DNA of 64,000 bases, taken from assembly GCA_963700475.1 (NCBI GenBank), contig CAVOXR010000015.1, positions 496,001 through 560,000 on the forward strand. The letters run 5' to 3'. This document shows, in pieces, positions 31,906-40,190 of this stretch. Each line of letters begins with the position of its first letter. Position 1 is the first letter of the stretch. The notes below the pieces were generated by a model. That model made no database searches, was not told the DNA's origin, and saw only the letters and a list, made by a program, of their open reading frames with translations. The position numbers and the translations under genes were made by a program. This DNA is from Prado023 sp963700475 (lineage in GTDB: Bacteria; Actinomycetota; Actinomycetes; S36-B12; CAIYMF01).

Positions 31906-32451
31906 ATGCCGCTGCAACCCATCCGACTGTTCGGCGATCCTGTCCTGCGGACCCCCGCGGCCCCGGTCGAGACGTTCGACAAGGAGTTGCGCACGCTGGT
32001 GGCGGACCTGACGGACACGATGATGGATGCCCCCGGGGTCGGGCTGGCTGCCCCGCAGATCGGCGTCTCCCTGCGTGTGTTCACCTACTGGGTCGATGAC
32101 GTCGTGGGTCACTTGATCAACCCGATCCTGGACCTGTCGGACGAGGAGGAGCTCGGCGAGGAGGGCTGCCTGTCCCTGCCCGGCCTGACGTACGACACCG
32201 TGCGGGCCCTGCGCGTCGTTGCCAAGGGCATGAACATGCACGGTGAGCCGGTGGTCATCGAGGGCTCCGAGCTGCTCGCGCGATGCGTCCAGCACGAGAC
32301 CGACCACCTCGACGGGATCCTGTTCATCGATCGCCTGGACACCGTGGCGCGCAAGGCGGCCATGAAGGAGATCCGGGAGTCCGAGTGGTTCGGGGCCCCC
32401 GCCCCGGTCGTGCGGTTCAGCCCGCACTCCCTGCGCCCGGGCCTGGGCTGA
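31906..32451 (+). CDS. def: Peptide deformylase
   Basis: 181 residues. Removes the formyl group from new proteins. All three motifs are present: GVGLAAPQ (44-51), EGCLSL with metal ligand C88, and QHETDHLDG with H130 and H134. Start: TAGAAT (31894-31899) ends 6 nt before ATG 31906, with GTGACC at 31871-31876 as -35 (17-bp spacer); the in-frame GTG at 31900 lies before the expected +1, so ATG on a leaderless mRNA is preferred. Coupled to fmt by a TGATG overlap. Confidence 0.96.
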   Translation: MPLQPIRLFGDPVLRTPAAPVETFDKELRTLVADLTDTMMDAPGVGLAAPQIGVSLRVFTYWVDDVVGHLINPILDLSDEEELGEEGCLSLPGLTYDTVRALRVVAKGMNMHGEPVVIEGSELLARCVQHETDHLDGILFIDRLDTVARKAAMKEIRESEWFGAPAPVVRFSPHSLRPGLG

Positions 32452-33377
32452 TGCGGGTCCTGTTCGCGGGCACCCCGGAGGCGGCGGTGCCCTCGCTCCG
32501 GGCGGTCCTGGCCTCCCCTCACGAGGTGGTTGCCGTCCTGACCCGGCCCGACGCCCCAGCTGGGCGCGGCCGGCGGATGATGCCCTCCCCGGTGGCGGAG
32601 ATCGCCCTCGATGAGGGGATCGAGGTCCTGCGCCCTGCGCGGGCCGGCGATCCCGAGTTCCTCGACCGGCTCGCCCAGATCGCCCCGGACGCGGCGCCGA
32701 TCGTCGCCTACGGCGGCCTGATCCCGCCCGCTGCCCTGGCCGTGCCGACCCACGGGTGGGTGAACCTGCACTTCTCGCTGCTCCCGGCCTGGCGTGGCGC
32801 GGCCCCCGTGCAGCACGCCGTCATGGCTGGCGACGAGGTGACCGGCGCCAGCACCTTCCGCCTGGAGGAGGGCCTGGACACCGGCCCGGTCTTCGGCGTC
32901 GTCACCGAGACGATCACGTCCACCGACACCGCGGGCGACCTCCTGGGTCGCCTTGCGGTCGCCGGGGCGGGGCTGCTGGTGGCCACGCTCGACGGGCTCG
33001 AGGCCGGCGCCCTGGTGCCGGTGCCGCAGGCACCGGACGGCGTCAGCCTGGCGCCGAAGATCCGCGTCGAGGATGCCCGTGTGCTCTGGACCGATCCGGC
33101 CATGCGCGTGGACCGCCTGATCCGGGGCTGCACCCCCGCGCCGGGGGCGTGGAGCGAGTTCCGCGGAGAGCGGATCAAGCTGGGACCCGTGCGACCGGCA
33201 ACTGACGTCGTCGACCTTGCAGCCGGTGAGGTCCGAGTGCTCAAGAACAGCGTCTGGGTCGGCACCGCAACCCACGCGGTGCTCCTCGGCGAGGTCAAGG
33301 CCGAGGGGAAGAAGCTGATGGCGGCCGGGGACTGGGCCCGTGGCGTGCGGGTGGAGCCGGGCGAGCGCCTTGGCTGA
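32451..33377 (+). CDS. fmt: Methionyl-tRNA formyltransferase
   Basis: 308 residues. Formylates initiator Met-tRNA. N-terminal formyltransferase domain opens MRVLFAGTPEAAVPSL; catalytic Asn105, His107 and Asp143 lie in VNLHFSLLPAWRGAAPVQ and GLDTGPVF. The C-terminal OB-like domain starts near 205. Starts on the def stop (TGATG). Confidence 0.96.
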   Translation: MRVLFAGTPEAAVPSLRAVLASPHEVVAVLTRPDAPAGRGRRMMPSPVAEIALDEGIEVLRPARAGDPEFLDRLAQIAPDAAPIVAYGGLIPPAALAVPTHGWVNLHFSLLPAWRGAAPVQHAVMAGDEVTGASTFRLEEGLDTGPVFGVVTETITSTDTAGDLLGRLAVAGAGLLVATLDGLEAGALVPVPQAPDGVSLAPKIRVEDARVLWTDPAMRVDRLIRGCTPAPGAWSEFRGERIKLGPVRPATDVVDLAAGEVRVLKNSVWVGTATHAVLLGEVKAEGKKLMAAGDWARGVRVEPGERLG

Positions 33378-34869
33378 CACCGGGAACCAGAACCGGCCCA
33401 GCGGCGGGAAGTCCGCCGCCAAGGGCGGCACCCCCGCCAAGCCCGGCGGCAAGCCCGCCGCCAAGCCCCCGGGCAGGCCGGCGCGGATGGATCCGGCGCG
33501 TCTGGCGGCCCTGGACCTGTTCCGCGCCGTGGAGCTCGACGGTGCATACGCGAACATCGCATGGCCGCGGATCCTGGGCCATCACCGGCTCTCCGGTCGT
33601 GACGCGGGCTTCGCCACCGAGCTCGGCTACGGTGCGCTGCGCTGGCGTGGCAGGCATGATGCGATCCTTGCGGACTGTGTGGACCGGGGCCTGGACACGC
33701 TCCAGCCCGAGCTTCTCAACGCGCTGCGCCTGGGCGTGCACCAGCTGCACAACATGCGCGTCAGCGACCATGCCGCCGTCGGGGAGACAGTCGAGCTGGC
33801 CCGTCAGACGGTCAACCAGGGAGCCGGAGGATTCGCCAACGCGGTCCTGCGCCGGGTGGCACGGGGCGGCTCGGCCGAGGACTGGATCGACCACCTCGTC
33901 GCCTCACGGGCCCTGCCGTCGATGGGGTCTGATCCCATCGCGCACCTGGCGGTCGCCACGTCGCACCCAACCTGGATCGTGAGCGGTGTCCACGATGCCC
34001 TTGCGGCCTCGAAGCCGGAGCGGACCTGGGACGACACCCGGGCCGAGCTGCTTGCCGACAACTCATCAGGAGCAGTCACCCTGGTTGCCCGCACGATGGG
34101 CCGCGAGGAGCTCTCGACCAGGCTCGCCGAGCAAGGTGTCTCCGCACACGACGGAGCCCTGTCGCGACTTGCCGTGCGCGTCGACGCCGTGAACCCTGCG
34201 ACGATCCCCGAGGTGGCCACCGGCGCGGCGGGGGTTCAGGACGAGGGCAGCCAGGTCGTGGCCCTGGCGCTGGCAGACGCGGCACTGGACGGATCGGATG
34301 CGCGCTGGCTGGACATGTGCGCAGGGCCCGGGGGCAAGGCCGCCCTGCTCGCCGGTCAGGTGGTCCAGAGGGGCGGATCGCTCACAGCCGTCGAGCTGCA
34401 CGCCCATCGCGCCGAACTCGTCCGGGCCTCATTGCGCCCCATCCAGGGCAGGCACGAGGTGCTCGTGGCCGACGCCACGGCCGACGACATCGGGACCGGC
34501 TACGACCGGGTCCTGCTCGACGCGCCCTGCACCGGCCTGGGGGCGCTGCGCAGGCGGCCCGAATCGAGGTGGCGCCGCTCGGCCGACGACCTGGCGGAGC
34601 TCACGTCGCTGCAGCGGCGCCTCCTGGCGCGCGCCCTCGAGGTGGTGCGCCCCGGCGGACTCGTCCTGTACGTCACCTGCTCACCGCACCTGGCCGAGAC
34701 CGAAGCCGTGGTCGCCACCGCAGATCGACTGGGCGGTGAGGTCATCCCGATGGGGGAGCGCAGCGAGCTCTCGCTCCCGGCCGGCGCGGTGTCCGGGCCG
34801 CACGTGCGACTCTGGCCGGGGCAGCATGACACGGACGGCATGTTCGCCGCCCTCATCCAGCGGCGCTGA
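33370..34869 (+). CDS. rsmB: 16S rRNA (cytosine-C5) methyltransferase
   Basis: 499 residues from TTG 33370. N-terminal NusB-like RNA-binding domain (about 40-180) and C-terminal SAM methyltransferase. SAM loop CAGPGGKAALLA; the two catalytic cysteines are C387 (DAPCTGLG) and C437 (VTCSPH). The N-terminal 40 residues are a Lys/Pro/Gly/Ala-rich tail. A GTG at 33340 is in frame, but TTG 33370 gives an 8-nt overlap with fmt and the expected N-terminus. Its 3' end overlaps the convergent MFS gene by 17 nt. Confidence 0.93.
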   Translation: MADTGNQNRPSGGKSAAKGGTPAKPGGKPAAKPPGRPARMDPARLAALDLFRAVELDGAYANIAWPRILGHHRLSGRDAGFATELGYGALRWRGRHDAILADCVDRGLDTLQPELLNALRLGVHQLHNMRVSDHAAVGETVELARQTVNQGAGGFANAVLRRVARGGSAEDWIDHLVASRALPSMGSDPIAHLAVATSHPTWIVSGVHDALAASKPERTWDDTRAELLADNSSGAVTLVARTMGREELSTRLAEQGVSAHDGALSRLAVRVDAVNPATIPEVATGAAGVQDEGSQVVALALADAALDGSDARWLDMCAGPGGKAALLAGQVVQRGGSLTAVELHAHRAELVRASLRPIQGRHEVLVADATADDIGTGYDRVLLDAPCTGLGALRRRPESRWRRSADDLAELTSLQRRLLARALEVVRPGGLVLYVTCSPHLAETEAVVATADRLGGEVIPMGERSELSLPAGAVSGPHVRLWPGQHDTDGMFAALIQRR

Positions 34870-36106
34870 CAGTCCCCGAGGACGTCGCCACGACATCCGG
34901 ATCGAGCCGGCGCCCGAACAGCCACAGCCCAAGGGCGCACCCTGCGGCGACGGTGCCCGAGACCACCAGCGGAACGACCCCGGAGCCGGGGCCGGCCGTC
35001 CACAGCAGGCCGGCCCAGAGGCCGGCCACGAGGATCCCGGCACCGGTCAGGCCCTGGAACAGCCCCTGGGCGTGGCCGCGCACATCCGGCGGAGCCAGGG
35101 CGCTGATCCACGCCTTGCCGACCCCGTCGGTGATCCCCGCGAACCCGCCGTAGACCACGAGCAGTGCCACGACCGCCCATCCGCCGTCCACGAGGCCCAG
35201 CCCGATGTACCCGACCGCGAAGCAGACCAGGCCCAGGGCGTAGACGCGGGAGCGGGGCCACCGGTCACTGAGGGCCCCAGCAGGGTAGGCGATGGCGGCG
35301 CTGGCCAGGTTGAACAGCGCGTAGGCGCCGGCCACCTGAGCCGCGCTGTAGCCGAGCTCGTTGACCCGCAGCAGGATCAGGGCATCGGGGAAGTTGACCA
35401 GCGCGAACAGGCCAAGGACCGCCGCCAGGGTGCGGACGCGGCGGGGGAGCGGGGCGTGCGTCGCTGGCTTGGGATACGCCTTCGTGACGGCCGCCTCGCC
35501 GGAGGTTCGGTGGGCCGCCGTCGGCCGGGTCTCACGCGTGAGGCTGACCAGCGCGACGCTGATCAGGGCCGGGATCACCGCGATCCACAGCGCCAGTCCG
35601 ATGTCGTCATCGGTCGCCGTCAGGATCGCCAGGCCCAGCAGCGGGCCGATGACAGCGCCCATGGTGTCGGCCGCGCGATGGAAGCCGAAGACCTTCCCCA
35701 GCGACTCGGGAGGGACGCCTTCGGCGAGCAGGGCATCGCGTGGCGCCCCACGGATGCCCTTGCCGATCCGGTCCACCACCCGCCCGACCAGGACCACGGG
35801 CCAGACCCCAGCGGCTGCGATGATCATCTTGCCGAAGGCGGCCAGGCCGTAGCCGCCCACCACGGCCGGCTTGCGTCCGTACCTGTCCGACCAGCGCCCG
35901 GACACGTACTTCATGGCCGCGGCAACCCCTTCAGCCACCCCCTCGATCAGCCCCACGACGGCCGCGGGCGCTCCCAACGTGGTGGTGAGCAGGATCGGCA
36001 GCAGGGGGTACATCAACTCGCTCGCGGCGTCCTGTGCCAGGGACACGGCGGAGAGCACCTTGACGTTGCGTGTCAGCCAACGCCGTTCCGGTGGGGGAGC
36101 ACTCAC
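34853..36106 (-). CDS. MFS transporter
   Basis: 417 residues, twelve hydrophobic segments. The loop between helices 2 and 3 has SGRWSDRYGRKPAVVGGYGLAA, the major-facilitator signature, and a weaker repeat SDRWPRSRVYALG is in the second half. It resembles small-molecule or drug exporters; the substrate is unknown. Start GTG 36106 is chosen because TACTCT (complement of 36114-36119) ends 7 nt before it. Convergent with rsmB, divergent from sigR. Confidence 0.88.
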   Translation of the reverse strand: MSAPPPERRWLTRNVKVLSAVSLAQDAASELMYPLLPILLTTTLGAPAAVVGLIEGVAEGVAAAMKYVSGRWSDRYGRKPAVVGGYGLAAFGKMIIAAAGVWPVVLVGRVVDRIGKGIRGAPRDALLAEGVPPESLGKVFGFHRAADTMGAVIGPLLGLAILTATDDDIGLALWIAVIPALISVALVSLTRETRPTAAHRTSGEAAVTKAYPKPATHAPLPRRVRTLAAVLGLFALVNFPDALILLRVNELGYSAAQVAGAYALFNLASAAIAYPAGALSDRWPRSRVYALGLVCFAVGYIGLGLVDGGWAVVALLVVYGGFAGITDGVGKAWISALAPPDVRGHAQGLFQGLTGAGILVAGLWAGLLWTAGPGSGVVPLVVSGTVAAGCALGLWLFGRRLDPDVVATSSGTVSAAG

Positions 36107-36256
36107 GGCGCCCAGAGTAGGCCTGCGGTCGGGAATGACGCGGCGACGCCGGGCGTTGGAACCAGCGACGATGAGGAGTGCCAGTTGCTGGTCCACATGC
36201 ATGACGAACCCCGCACGACCGGGGCAGCCACCGGAATGCCGCTAGGCTCAGGTGCC

Positions 36257-36871
36257 ATGACGACCGCCAGCCCGCCACCGACAGAGTCGGATGCGGCGCG
36301 GTCGGCCCGGTTCGAGCGCGATGCCCTGCCACACCTGGACGCCCTCTACAGCGCCGCCCTCAAGCTCACGCGCAACCCCTCGGAGGCCGAGGATCTCGTC
36401 CAGGAGACGGTCCTCAAGGCCTTCGCGGCGTTCCACCAGTACAAGGACGGCACCAATCTGCGTGCGTGGCTGTACCGCATCCAGACCAACACGTTCATCA
36501 ACTCGTATCGCAAGAAGCAGCGTGAGCCCCTGCAGTCCTCCACCGACGACGTCGAGGACTGGCAGATGGCCCGTGCTGAGGGGCACACGTCCGGGGGCCT
36601 GCGCTCGGCCGAGGCCGAGGCCCTCGACAGCCTGCCCGACTCCGATGTCACCGCCGCGCTGGCGGCACTGCCCGAGGAGTTCCGCATGGCGGTCTACTAC
36701 GCCGATGTCGAGGGGTTCGCCTACAAGGAGATCGCCGAGATCATGGGCACCCCGGTGGGGACGGTCATGTCACGGCTGCACCGCGGGCGCAAGCTGCTGC
36801 GTGCGAACCTCGAGGACTACGCCATCGAGCGTGGCCTGATCCGCGCCGGATCGCAGGGGGATCCGTCATGA
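36257..36871 (+). CDS. sigR: ECF sigma factor, SigR/SigH type
   Basis: 204 residues. Region 2 contains LVQETVLKAFAAFHQYKDGTNLRAWLYRIQTNTFIN, and region 4 has EEFRMAVYYADVEGFAYKEIAEIMGTPVGTVMSRLHRGRK. Group ECF12 factors of this kind direct the thiol-oxidative stress regulon. The frame is open far upstream, but TAGGCT (36243-36248) ends 8 nt before ATG 36257, suggesting a leaderless mRNA. I looked for the self-activating GGAAT-N18-GTT promoter and did not find it at the right place. ATGA overlap with rsrA. Confidence 0.94.
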   Translation: MTTASPPPTESDAARSARFERDALPHLDALYSAALKLTRNPSEAEDLVQETVLKAFAAFHQYKDGTNLRAWLYRIQTNTFINSYRKKQREPLQSSTDDVEDWQMARAEGHTSGGLRSAEAEALDSLPDSDVTAALAALPEEFRMAVYYADVEGFAYKEIAEIMGTPVGTVMSRLHRGRKLLRANLEDYAIERGLIRAGSQGDPS

Positions 36872-37143
36872 GCTGCGGCAACCCCCACGAGCTGGACTGC
36901 AAGTCAGCCCTCGATCACCTCTACGAGTTCCTCGACGGCGAAGTGGCACCCACCGATCACGAGAAGATCGCCCATCATCTCCAGGAGTGCGGCCCGTGCC
37001 TTCAGGAGTACGACGTCGAACGGATCGTGAAGGCCCTGGTTGCGCGGTCCTGCTGTGAGGTGGCCCCGGCTCAGCTGCGCTCCCGGCTCGTGGCCGAGCT
37101 CGTGAGCGTCCGGATCCAGATCGACCCTCCCGACAGGGCCTGA
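36868..37143 (+). CDS. rsrA: RsrA-type zinc redox anti-sigma factor
   Basis: 91 residues. The ZAS motif H37-x3-C41-x2-C44 is present with C11, the four positions that bind zinc and sense disulfide stress in Streptomyces RsrA; C3, C62 and C63 are extra. It should hold SigR until oxidised. Translationally coupled to sigR (ATGA). Confidence 0.93.
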   Translation: MSCGNPHELDCKSALDHLYEFLDGEVAPTDHEKIAHHLQECGPCLQEYDVERIVKALVARSCCEVAPAQLRSRLVAELVSVRIQIDPPDRA

Positions 37144-37190
37144 GCCCGGTCGCCCGGCACAGCGATCCCCACACCCGGCAGGATGTCCCC

Positions 37191-37676
37191 GTGCACCTGT
37201 CCATCTACCTGACCACGCCGGATGCCCGGCCTGCCGTTGTCGCCGACGCCTGCACCCTCCTCGACGGGGAGGTGGCACGCACCTCGGGCCTCTCGGGGAT
37301 GGCCATCCGATCGGCCTACCGCATCCTGACCGGGATCCGCCCGGGGATGGTGCCCAGCGCGGTCGACGGGCTCCTGGACCCCTTCGCCGACCAGCTCGAT
37401 CCCTTCTACCAGCAGCACGTGGCCACAGGTGAACCGTTGTCCGACATCCTGACCGCGCAGCGCACGAGCATGGCCGAGGCGCTGCTGTCCATCACCGACG
37501 ACCGCGCCGAGCGCACCAGTCAGGTGACGCTGCGCCGCGCCTACCAGCGGGTGCGCGGATCGGCGCGCGGCTACGTCGAGGCAGCGGCGCCCGGCATCGC
37601 AGCGCTGATCGACGCGCACACGCCTGCACCCGATCGGCCCGAGCCATCGCCGCATCCGGACGGCATCGCGGGGTGA
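37191..37676 (+). CDS. DUF6918 family protein
   Basis: 161 residues. The sequence MHLSIYLTTPDARPAVVADACTLL, GMVPSAVDGLLDPFADQLDPF and the conserved ALLSITDDRA fit the actinobacterial DUF6918 family of unknown role. All-helical, soluble, no catalytic motif. GTG 37191 has CAGGAT (37179-37184) ending 6 nt before it, indicating a leaderless mRNA independent of sigR-rsrA. Confidence 0.75.
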   Translation: MHLSIYLTTPDARPAVVADACTLLDGEVARTSGLSGMAIRSAYRILTGIRPGMVPSAVDGLLDPFADQLDPFYQQHVATGEPLSDILTAQRTSMAEALLSITDDRAERTSQVTLRRAYQRVRGSARGYVEAAAPGIAALIDAHTPAPDRPEPSPHPDGIAG

Positions 37677-37697
37677 CCACCCCCCGCGTGGGTGGTC
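37675..37697. terminator. Bidirectional hairpin between convergent genes
   Basis: GACCACCC (37675-37682) and GGGTGGTC (37690-37697) form a perfect 8-bp stem with a 7-nt loop, between the stops of the DUF6918 gene and the convergent DUF5655 gene. No U-tract. Confidence 0.6.
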
Positions 37698-37704
37698 CGA
37701 GCAT

Positions 37705-38103
37705 TCAGGAGGCCGCGGCGTAGGCGGCTGCGACCCATCCGGCCAGTTGCTCGTCGAGGGCGGCCATGTCGCGTACCTCGAGGTGGTGCATCCACCTGCC
37801 CGGGTAGGGCTCCACGACCTGCTTCCAGCGTGGGCTGTCGAGGCGCTGGCGCAGTCCCAGGGACAGCACCACCTCCGCATCCGGGCGGGCCAGCCACGCC
37901 CCGGGCAACCACAGCCAGGCGAACCCGATCCGGTGCCGGAACGCCACCTGCGTCGCCGTGAGGCGGACCACGGCCGGCCCCAGGCCGGCGACCACCCCGC
38001 TGGTCCAGCCGAACACCGCCGCGCCGAGGGCGGTCCCCGCGAAGAACTCCTCGATCTGCGGCAGTGCGTTCACGTCGTCATCAAGCTGCCACTCGGTCGC
38101 CAC
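37705..38103 (-). CDS. DUF5655 domain protein
   Basis: 132 residues from GTG 38103. Conserved strings LGPAVVRLTATQVAFRHRIGFAWLWLP and VVEPYPGRWMHHLEVRDMAALDEQL match the DUF5655 domain, often found in actinobacterial proteins of unknown function. Start choice: TAGCGT (complement of 38111-38116) ends 7 nt before the GTG. Divergent from the bL37 gene. Confidence 0.75.
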   Translation of the reverse strand: MATEWQLDDDVNALPQIEEFFAGTALGAAVFGWTSGVVAGLGPAVVRLTATQVAFRHRIGFAWLWLPGAWLARPDAEVVLSLGLRQRLDSPRWKQVVEPYPGRWMHHLEVRDMAALDEQLAGWVAAAYAAAS

Positions 38104-38240
38104 GTGGCTGACGCTAGCGGGTCGCCACGGCGTGCCGCGGGCACGTCCTCGGGTGACCGTGCCGCGATGCAGCGCCGGGATTTCGCTGGCCCTGCGCCGG
38201 TGTGCGACCATGGGGCCTCCGAAGGACCTGAGGAGTCGAC

Positions 38241-38315
38241 ATGAGCAAGCGCGCCCGCAAGCGCCGCGCCCGCAAGGGCAATGGGGCCAACCACGGCCGT
38301 CGCCCCAACGCCTGA
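38241..38315 (+). CDS. 50S ribosomal protein bL37 (24 residues)
   Basis: ATG 38241 to TGA 38313-38315 encodes 24 residues, MSKRARKRRARKGNGANHGR then RPNA. It is almost all basic and ends in the ANHGKRPNA-like tail of mycobacterial bL37, a small protein seen in actinobacterial 50S subunits. A GAGGAG-type site (GAGGAGTCG, 38230-38238) lies just upstream. Short genes like this are easily missed. A strong palindromic terminator follows 70 nt later. Confidence 0.88.
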   Translation: MSKRARKRRARKGNGANHGRRPNA

Positions 38316-38384
38316 CCGGCTTCTGGACGCCTTCGGGCGCCCTGATCAGGTCAGGACTCCAGCCCCGACGGGGTTGGGCTGCAT

Positions 38385-38421
38385 CGAGGAGGGACCGCGC
38401 GGTCCCTCCTCGTCCGCTTTT
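38385..38421 (+). terminator. Rho-independent terminator after bL37 gene
   Basis: A perfect 28-bp palindrome (38385-38412; arms CGAGGAGGGACCGC / GCGGTCCCTCCTCG) is followed by TCCGCTTTT (38413-38421). It is the best classical terminator in the window and closes the bL37 transcript. Confidence 0.85.
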
Positions 38422-38448
38422 CGGGCACTGCTCCGATCGGGGTAACGG

Positions 38449-38476
38449 TCAAGACCCGGCCCCAACGGGTCGAATA
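38449..38476 (+). promoter_or_regulatory. WhiG/FliA-type promoter ahead of pilT-like gene
   Basis: TCAA (38449-38452), 16 bp, then GTCGAATA (38469-38476) resembles the sigma-28 class consensus TAAA-N15/16-GCCGATAA used by FliA and WhiG. Its +1 would fall near 38483, at the GTG of the gene, so the mRNA would be leaderless. No other promoter-like sequence is clear between the terminator and the gene. Confidence 0.55.
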
Positions 38477-38483
38477 GACCTCC

Positions 38484-39626
38484 GTGAGCCTTACATCCGT
38501 GGGTTCGGTCTCCTTCGGGATGCCGGAGCGTTCGACCCGGGCAACATCAGCCCGGTCCGTCGAACCGTACTTGCGCGCCCTGGTCGAATCTGGGGGCTCG
38601 GACCTGCATGTCAAGGTCGGGTCGCCGCCACGGGTGCGCATCGATGGGCGTCTGCGCAAGCTGCAGGCTCCCGAGCTGACCGCCGACGACACCGAGCACA
38701 TGGTCCGCCAGGTGCTGCGCTCGGACCTCGTCGAGTACTTCGAGCGCACGTGCGAGGCGGACTTCGCCTACGCGATCGAGGGGCTGGGGCGGTTCCGGGT
38801 CAATGCATTCCGGCAGCGTGGCTCCGCCGGCATGGTGTTCCGCAGGGTTGCCATCGGGGCTGAGCCTCTGGAGGGCCTCGGCCTGCCCGCGGTGGTCTCC
38901 GCGCTGGCCACCGAGCCCCGCGGCCTTGTCCTGGTGACGGGTCCGACCGGCTCCGGCAAGTCCACCACGCTGGCCGGCATGATCGACCATGTCAACAGCC
39001 ACCGCGAGGTCAACATCGTCACGATCGAGGACCCCATCGAGATCGTCCACTTCGACAAGCTGGGCATGATCAGCCAGCGCGAGGTGCACGTGGACACCGA
39101 CGACTTCGCCACCGCCATGCGCGGCGCGATGCGCCAGGACCCTGACGTGATCATGGTCGGCGAGATGCGCGACCTCGAGACCGTCAAGGCCGCGATCACT
39201 GCCGCCGAGACCGGGCACCTGGTCATGTCGACACTGCACACGGTTGATGCCCAGGAGACCGTTGCCCGCATCATCGACTTCTTCCCCCCGCATGAGCAGC
39301 AACAGGTGCGGTTCTCCCTGGCCGGCGCCCTGCGCGGGATCCTCTGCCAGCGCTTGGTCCTGCGCGCCGACGGTCGGGGCCGAGCAGTGGTCATGGAGGT
39401 CTGTGTCAACACAGGTCGCGTGGCCGATGCCATCGCAGATCCGGCCAAGACCTCCATGCTCTCCTCACTGGTCGGCGAGGGTGGCTACTACGGCATGCAG
39501 ACCTTCGACCAGCACCTCACGGTGCTGTACCGCGACGGCATCGTCAGCCTGGACGCCGCACTGGCGGCATCCAGCAACCCGCACGACCTGATGGTCGAGC
39601 TGCGCAGGCTGGGGCTGGTGTCCTGA
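38484..39626 (+). CDS. PilT-like type IV pilus retraction ATPase
   Basis: 380 residues. Secretion-type hexameric ATPase: Walker A GPTGSGKST (153-161), Asp box TIEDPIE (180-186), Walker B VIMVGEMRD (222-230) and His box GHLVMSTLHT (244-253). N-terminal PAS-like domain SDLHVKVGSPPRVRIDGRL is typical of PilT/PilU. GTG 38484 sits at the expected +1 of a WhiG/FliA-type promoter; later in-frame starts at 38499 and 38520 lack ribosome sites. No other pilus gene is in the window, so this copy is an orphan here. Confidence 0.88.
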   Translation: MSLTSVGSVSFGMPERSTRATSARSVEPYLRALVESGGSDLHVKVGSPPRVRIDGRLRKLQAPELTADDTEHMVRQVLRSDLVEYFERTCEADFAYAIEGLGRFRVNAFRQRGSAGMVFRRVAIGAEPLEGLGLPAVVSALATEPRGLVLVTGPTGSGKSTTLAGMIDHVNSHREVNIVTIEDPIEIVHFDKLGMISQREVHVDTDDFATAMRGAMRQDPDVIMVGEMRDLETVKAAITAAETGHLVMSTLHTVDAQETVARIIDFFPPHEQQQVRFSLAGALRGILCQRLVLRADGRGRAVVMEVCVNTGRVADAIADPAKTSMLSSLVGEGGYYGMQTFDQHLTVLYRDGIVSLDAALAASSNPHDLMVELRRLGLVS

Positions 39627-39657
39627 TCAACACGGAGGGCGGCCTACGCTCGTCGTC

Positions 39658-40038
39658 GTGACCACTCTGCGCTTCACCGTCACCGACGACGACACCGCCA
39701 TCGCGCTGGGAAGCGGTGACGTCCCCGTGCTGGCCACGCCCCGCCTGCTCGCATGGATGGAGCAGGCCACGGTCGCCGCCGCCCTGTCGCACGTGGACGC
39801 GACGAGCACGACAGTCGGCGTCGAGGTGTGGATGCGCCATCGACGGGCGTCGGCCGTCGGGGCGCTGGTGGAGGTCGAGGTCACCGACGTCACGGAGCAG
39901 GATCGCGGCCTGTCGTTCGAGGTTGTCGCGCGTGAGGTTCAGGCGGGCGCCATCGAATCCGAGACTGCGCGCGAGATCGCCACTGGTCGCGTGGTCCGGG
40001 CCATCGTCGATCGCGGGGCGTTCCTCAGTCGCCTCTGA
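39658..40038 (+). CDS. FlK-like hotdog thioesterase
   Basis: 126 residues. Hotdog fold with VLATPRLLAWMEQATVAAA, the helix region of fluoroacetyl-CoA-thioesterase-like proteins, then TTVGVEVWMRHRRASAVGALVEVEV. The acyl-CoA substrate is unknown. GTG 39658: TACGCT (39645-39650) ends 7 nt before it, giving a leaderless mRNA. Confidence 0.8.
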   Translation: MTTLRFTVTDDDTAIALGSGDVPVLATPRLLAWMEQATVAAALSHVDATSTTVGVEVWMRHRRASAVGALVEVEVTDVTEQDRGLSFEVVAREVQAGAIESETAREIATGRVVRAIVDRGAFLSRL

Positions 40039-40150
40039 GCGGGCCCTCAGCTCCACGCAGCCGGGATCGCCCACACCATGGGCAGACCTTAGCCAGAGCA
40101 TGGCCCCCGTCGGAGGCGACCCCAGCGGCATCCGCTCTAGCGTCGGTGCC

Positions 40151-40180
40151 ATGTCCACCACCCCGGTGGGCCCGAACTGA
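40151..40180 (+). CDS. 9-codon leaderless mini-ORF before secreted protein gene
   Basis: TAGCGT (40138-40143) ends 7 nt before ATG 40151, which opens MSTTPVGPN and stops at 40178-40180, touching the GAGGAGGT ribosome site of the next gene. If translated it would bring ribosomes to that site. The peptide itself is unlikely to be functional. Confidence 0.4.
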   Translation: MSTTPVGPN

Positions 40181-40190
40181 GGAGGTAGCA

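Noticed and set aside
34298..36256. Open frame running into sigR from rsmB
   Set aside because: It is the shadow of rsmB and the antisense MFS gene; sigR homology starts at ATG 36257 with a -10 just before it.
36231..36256. GGAAT before sigR as a SigR-type autoregulatory promoter
   Set aside because: No GTT at the N18 distance; the TAGGCT box explains the start better.
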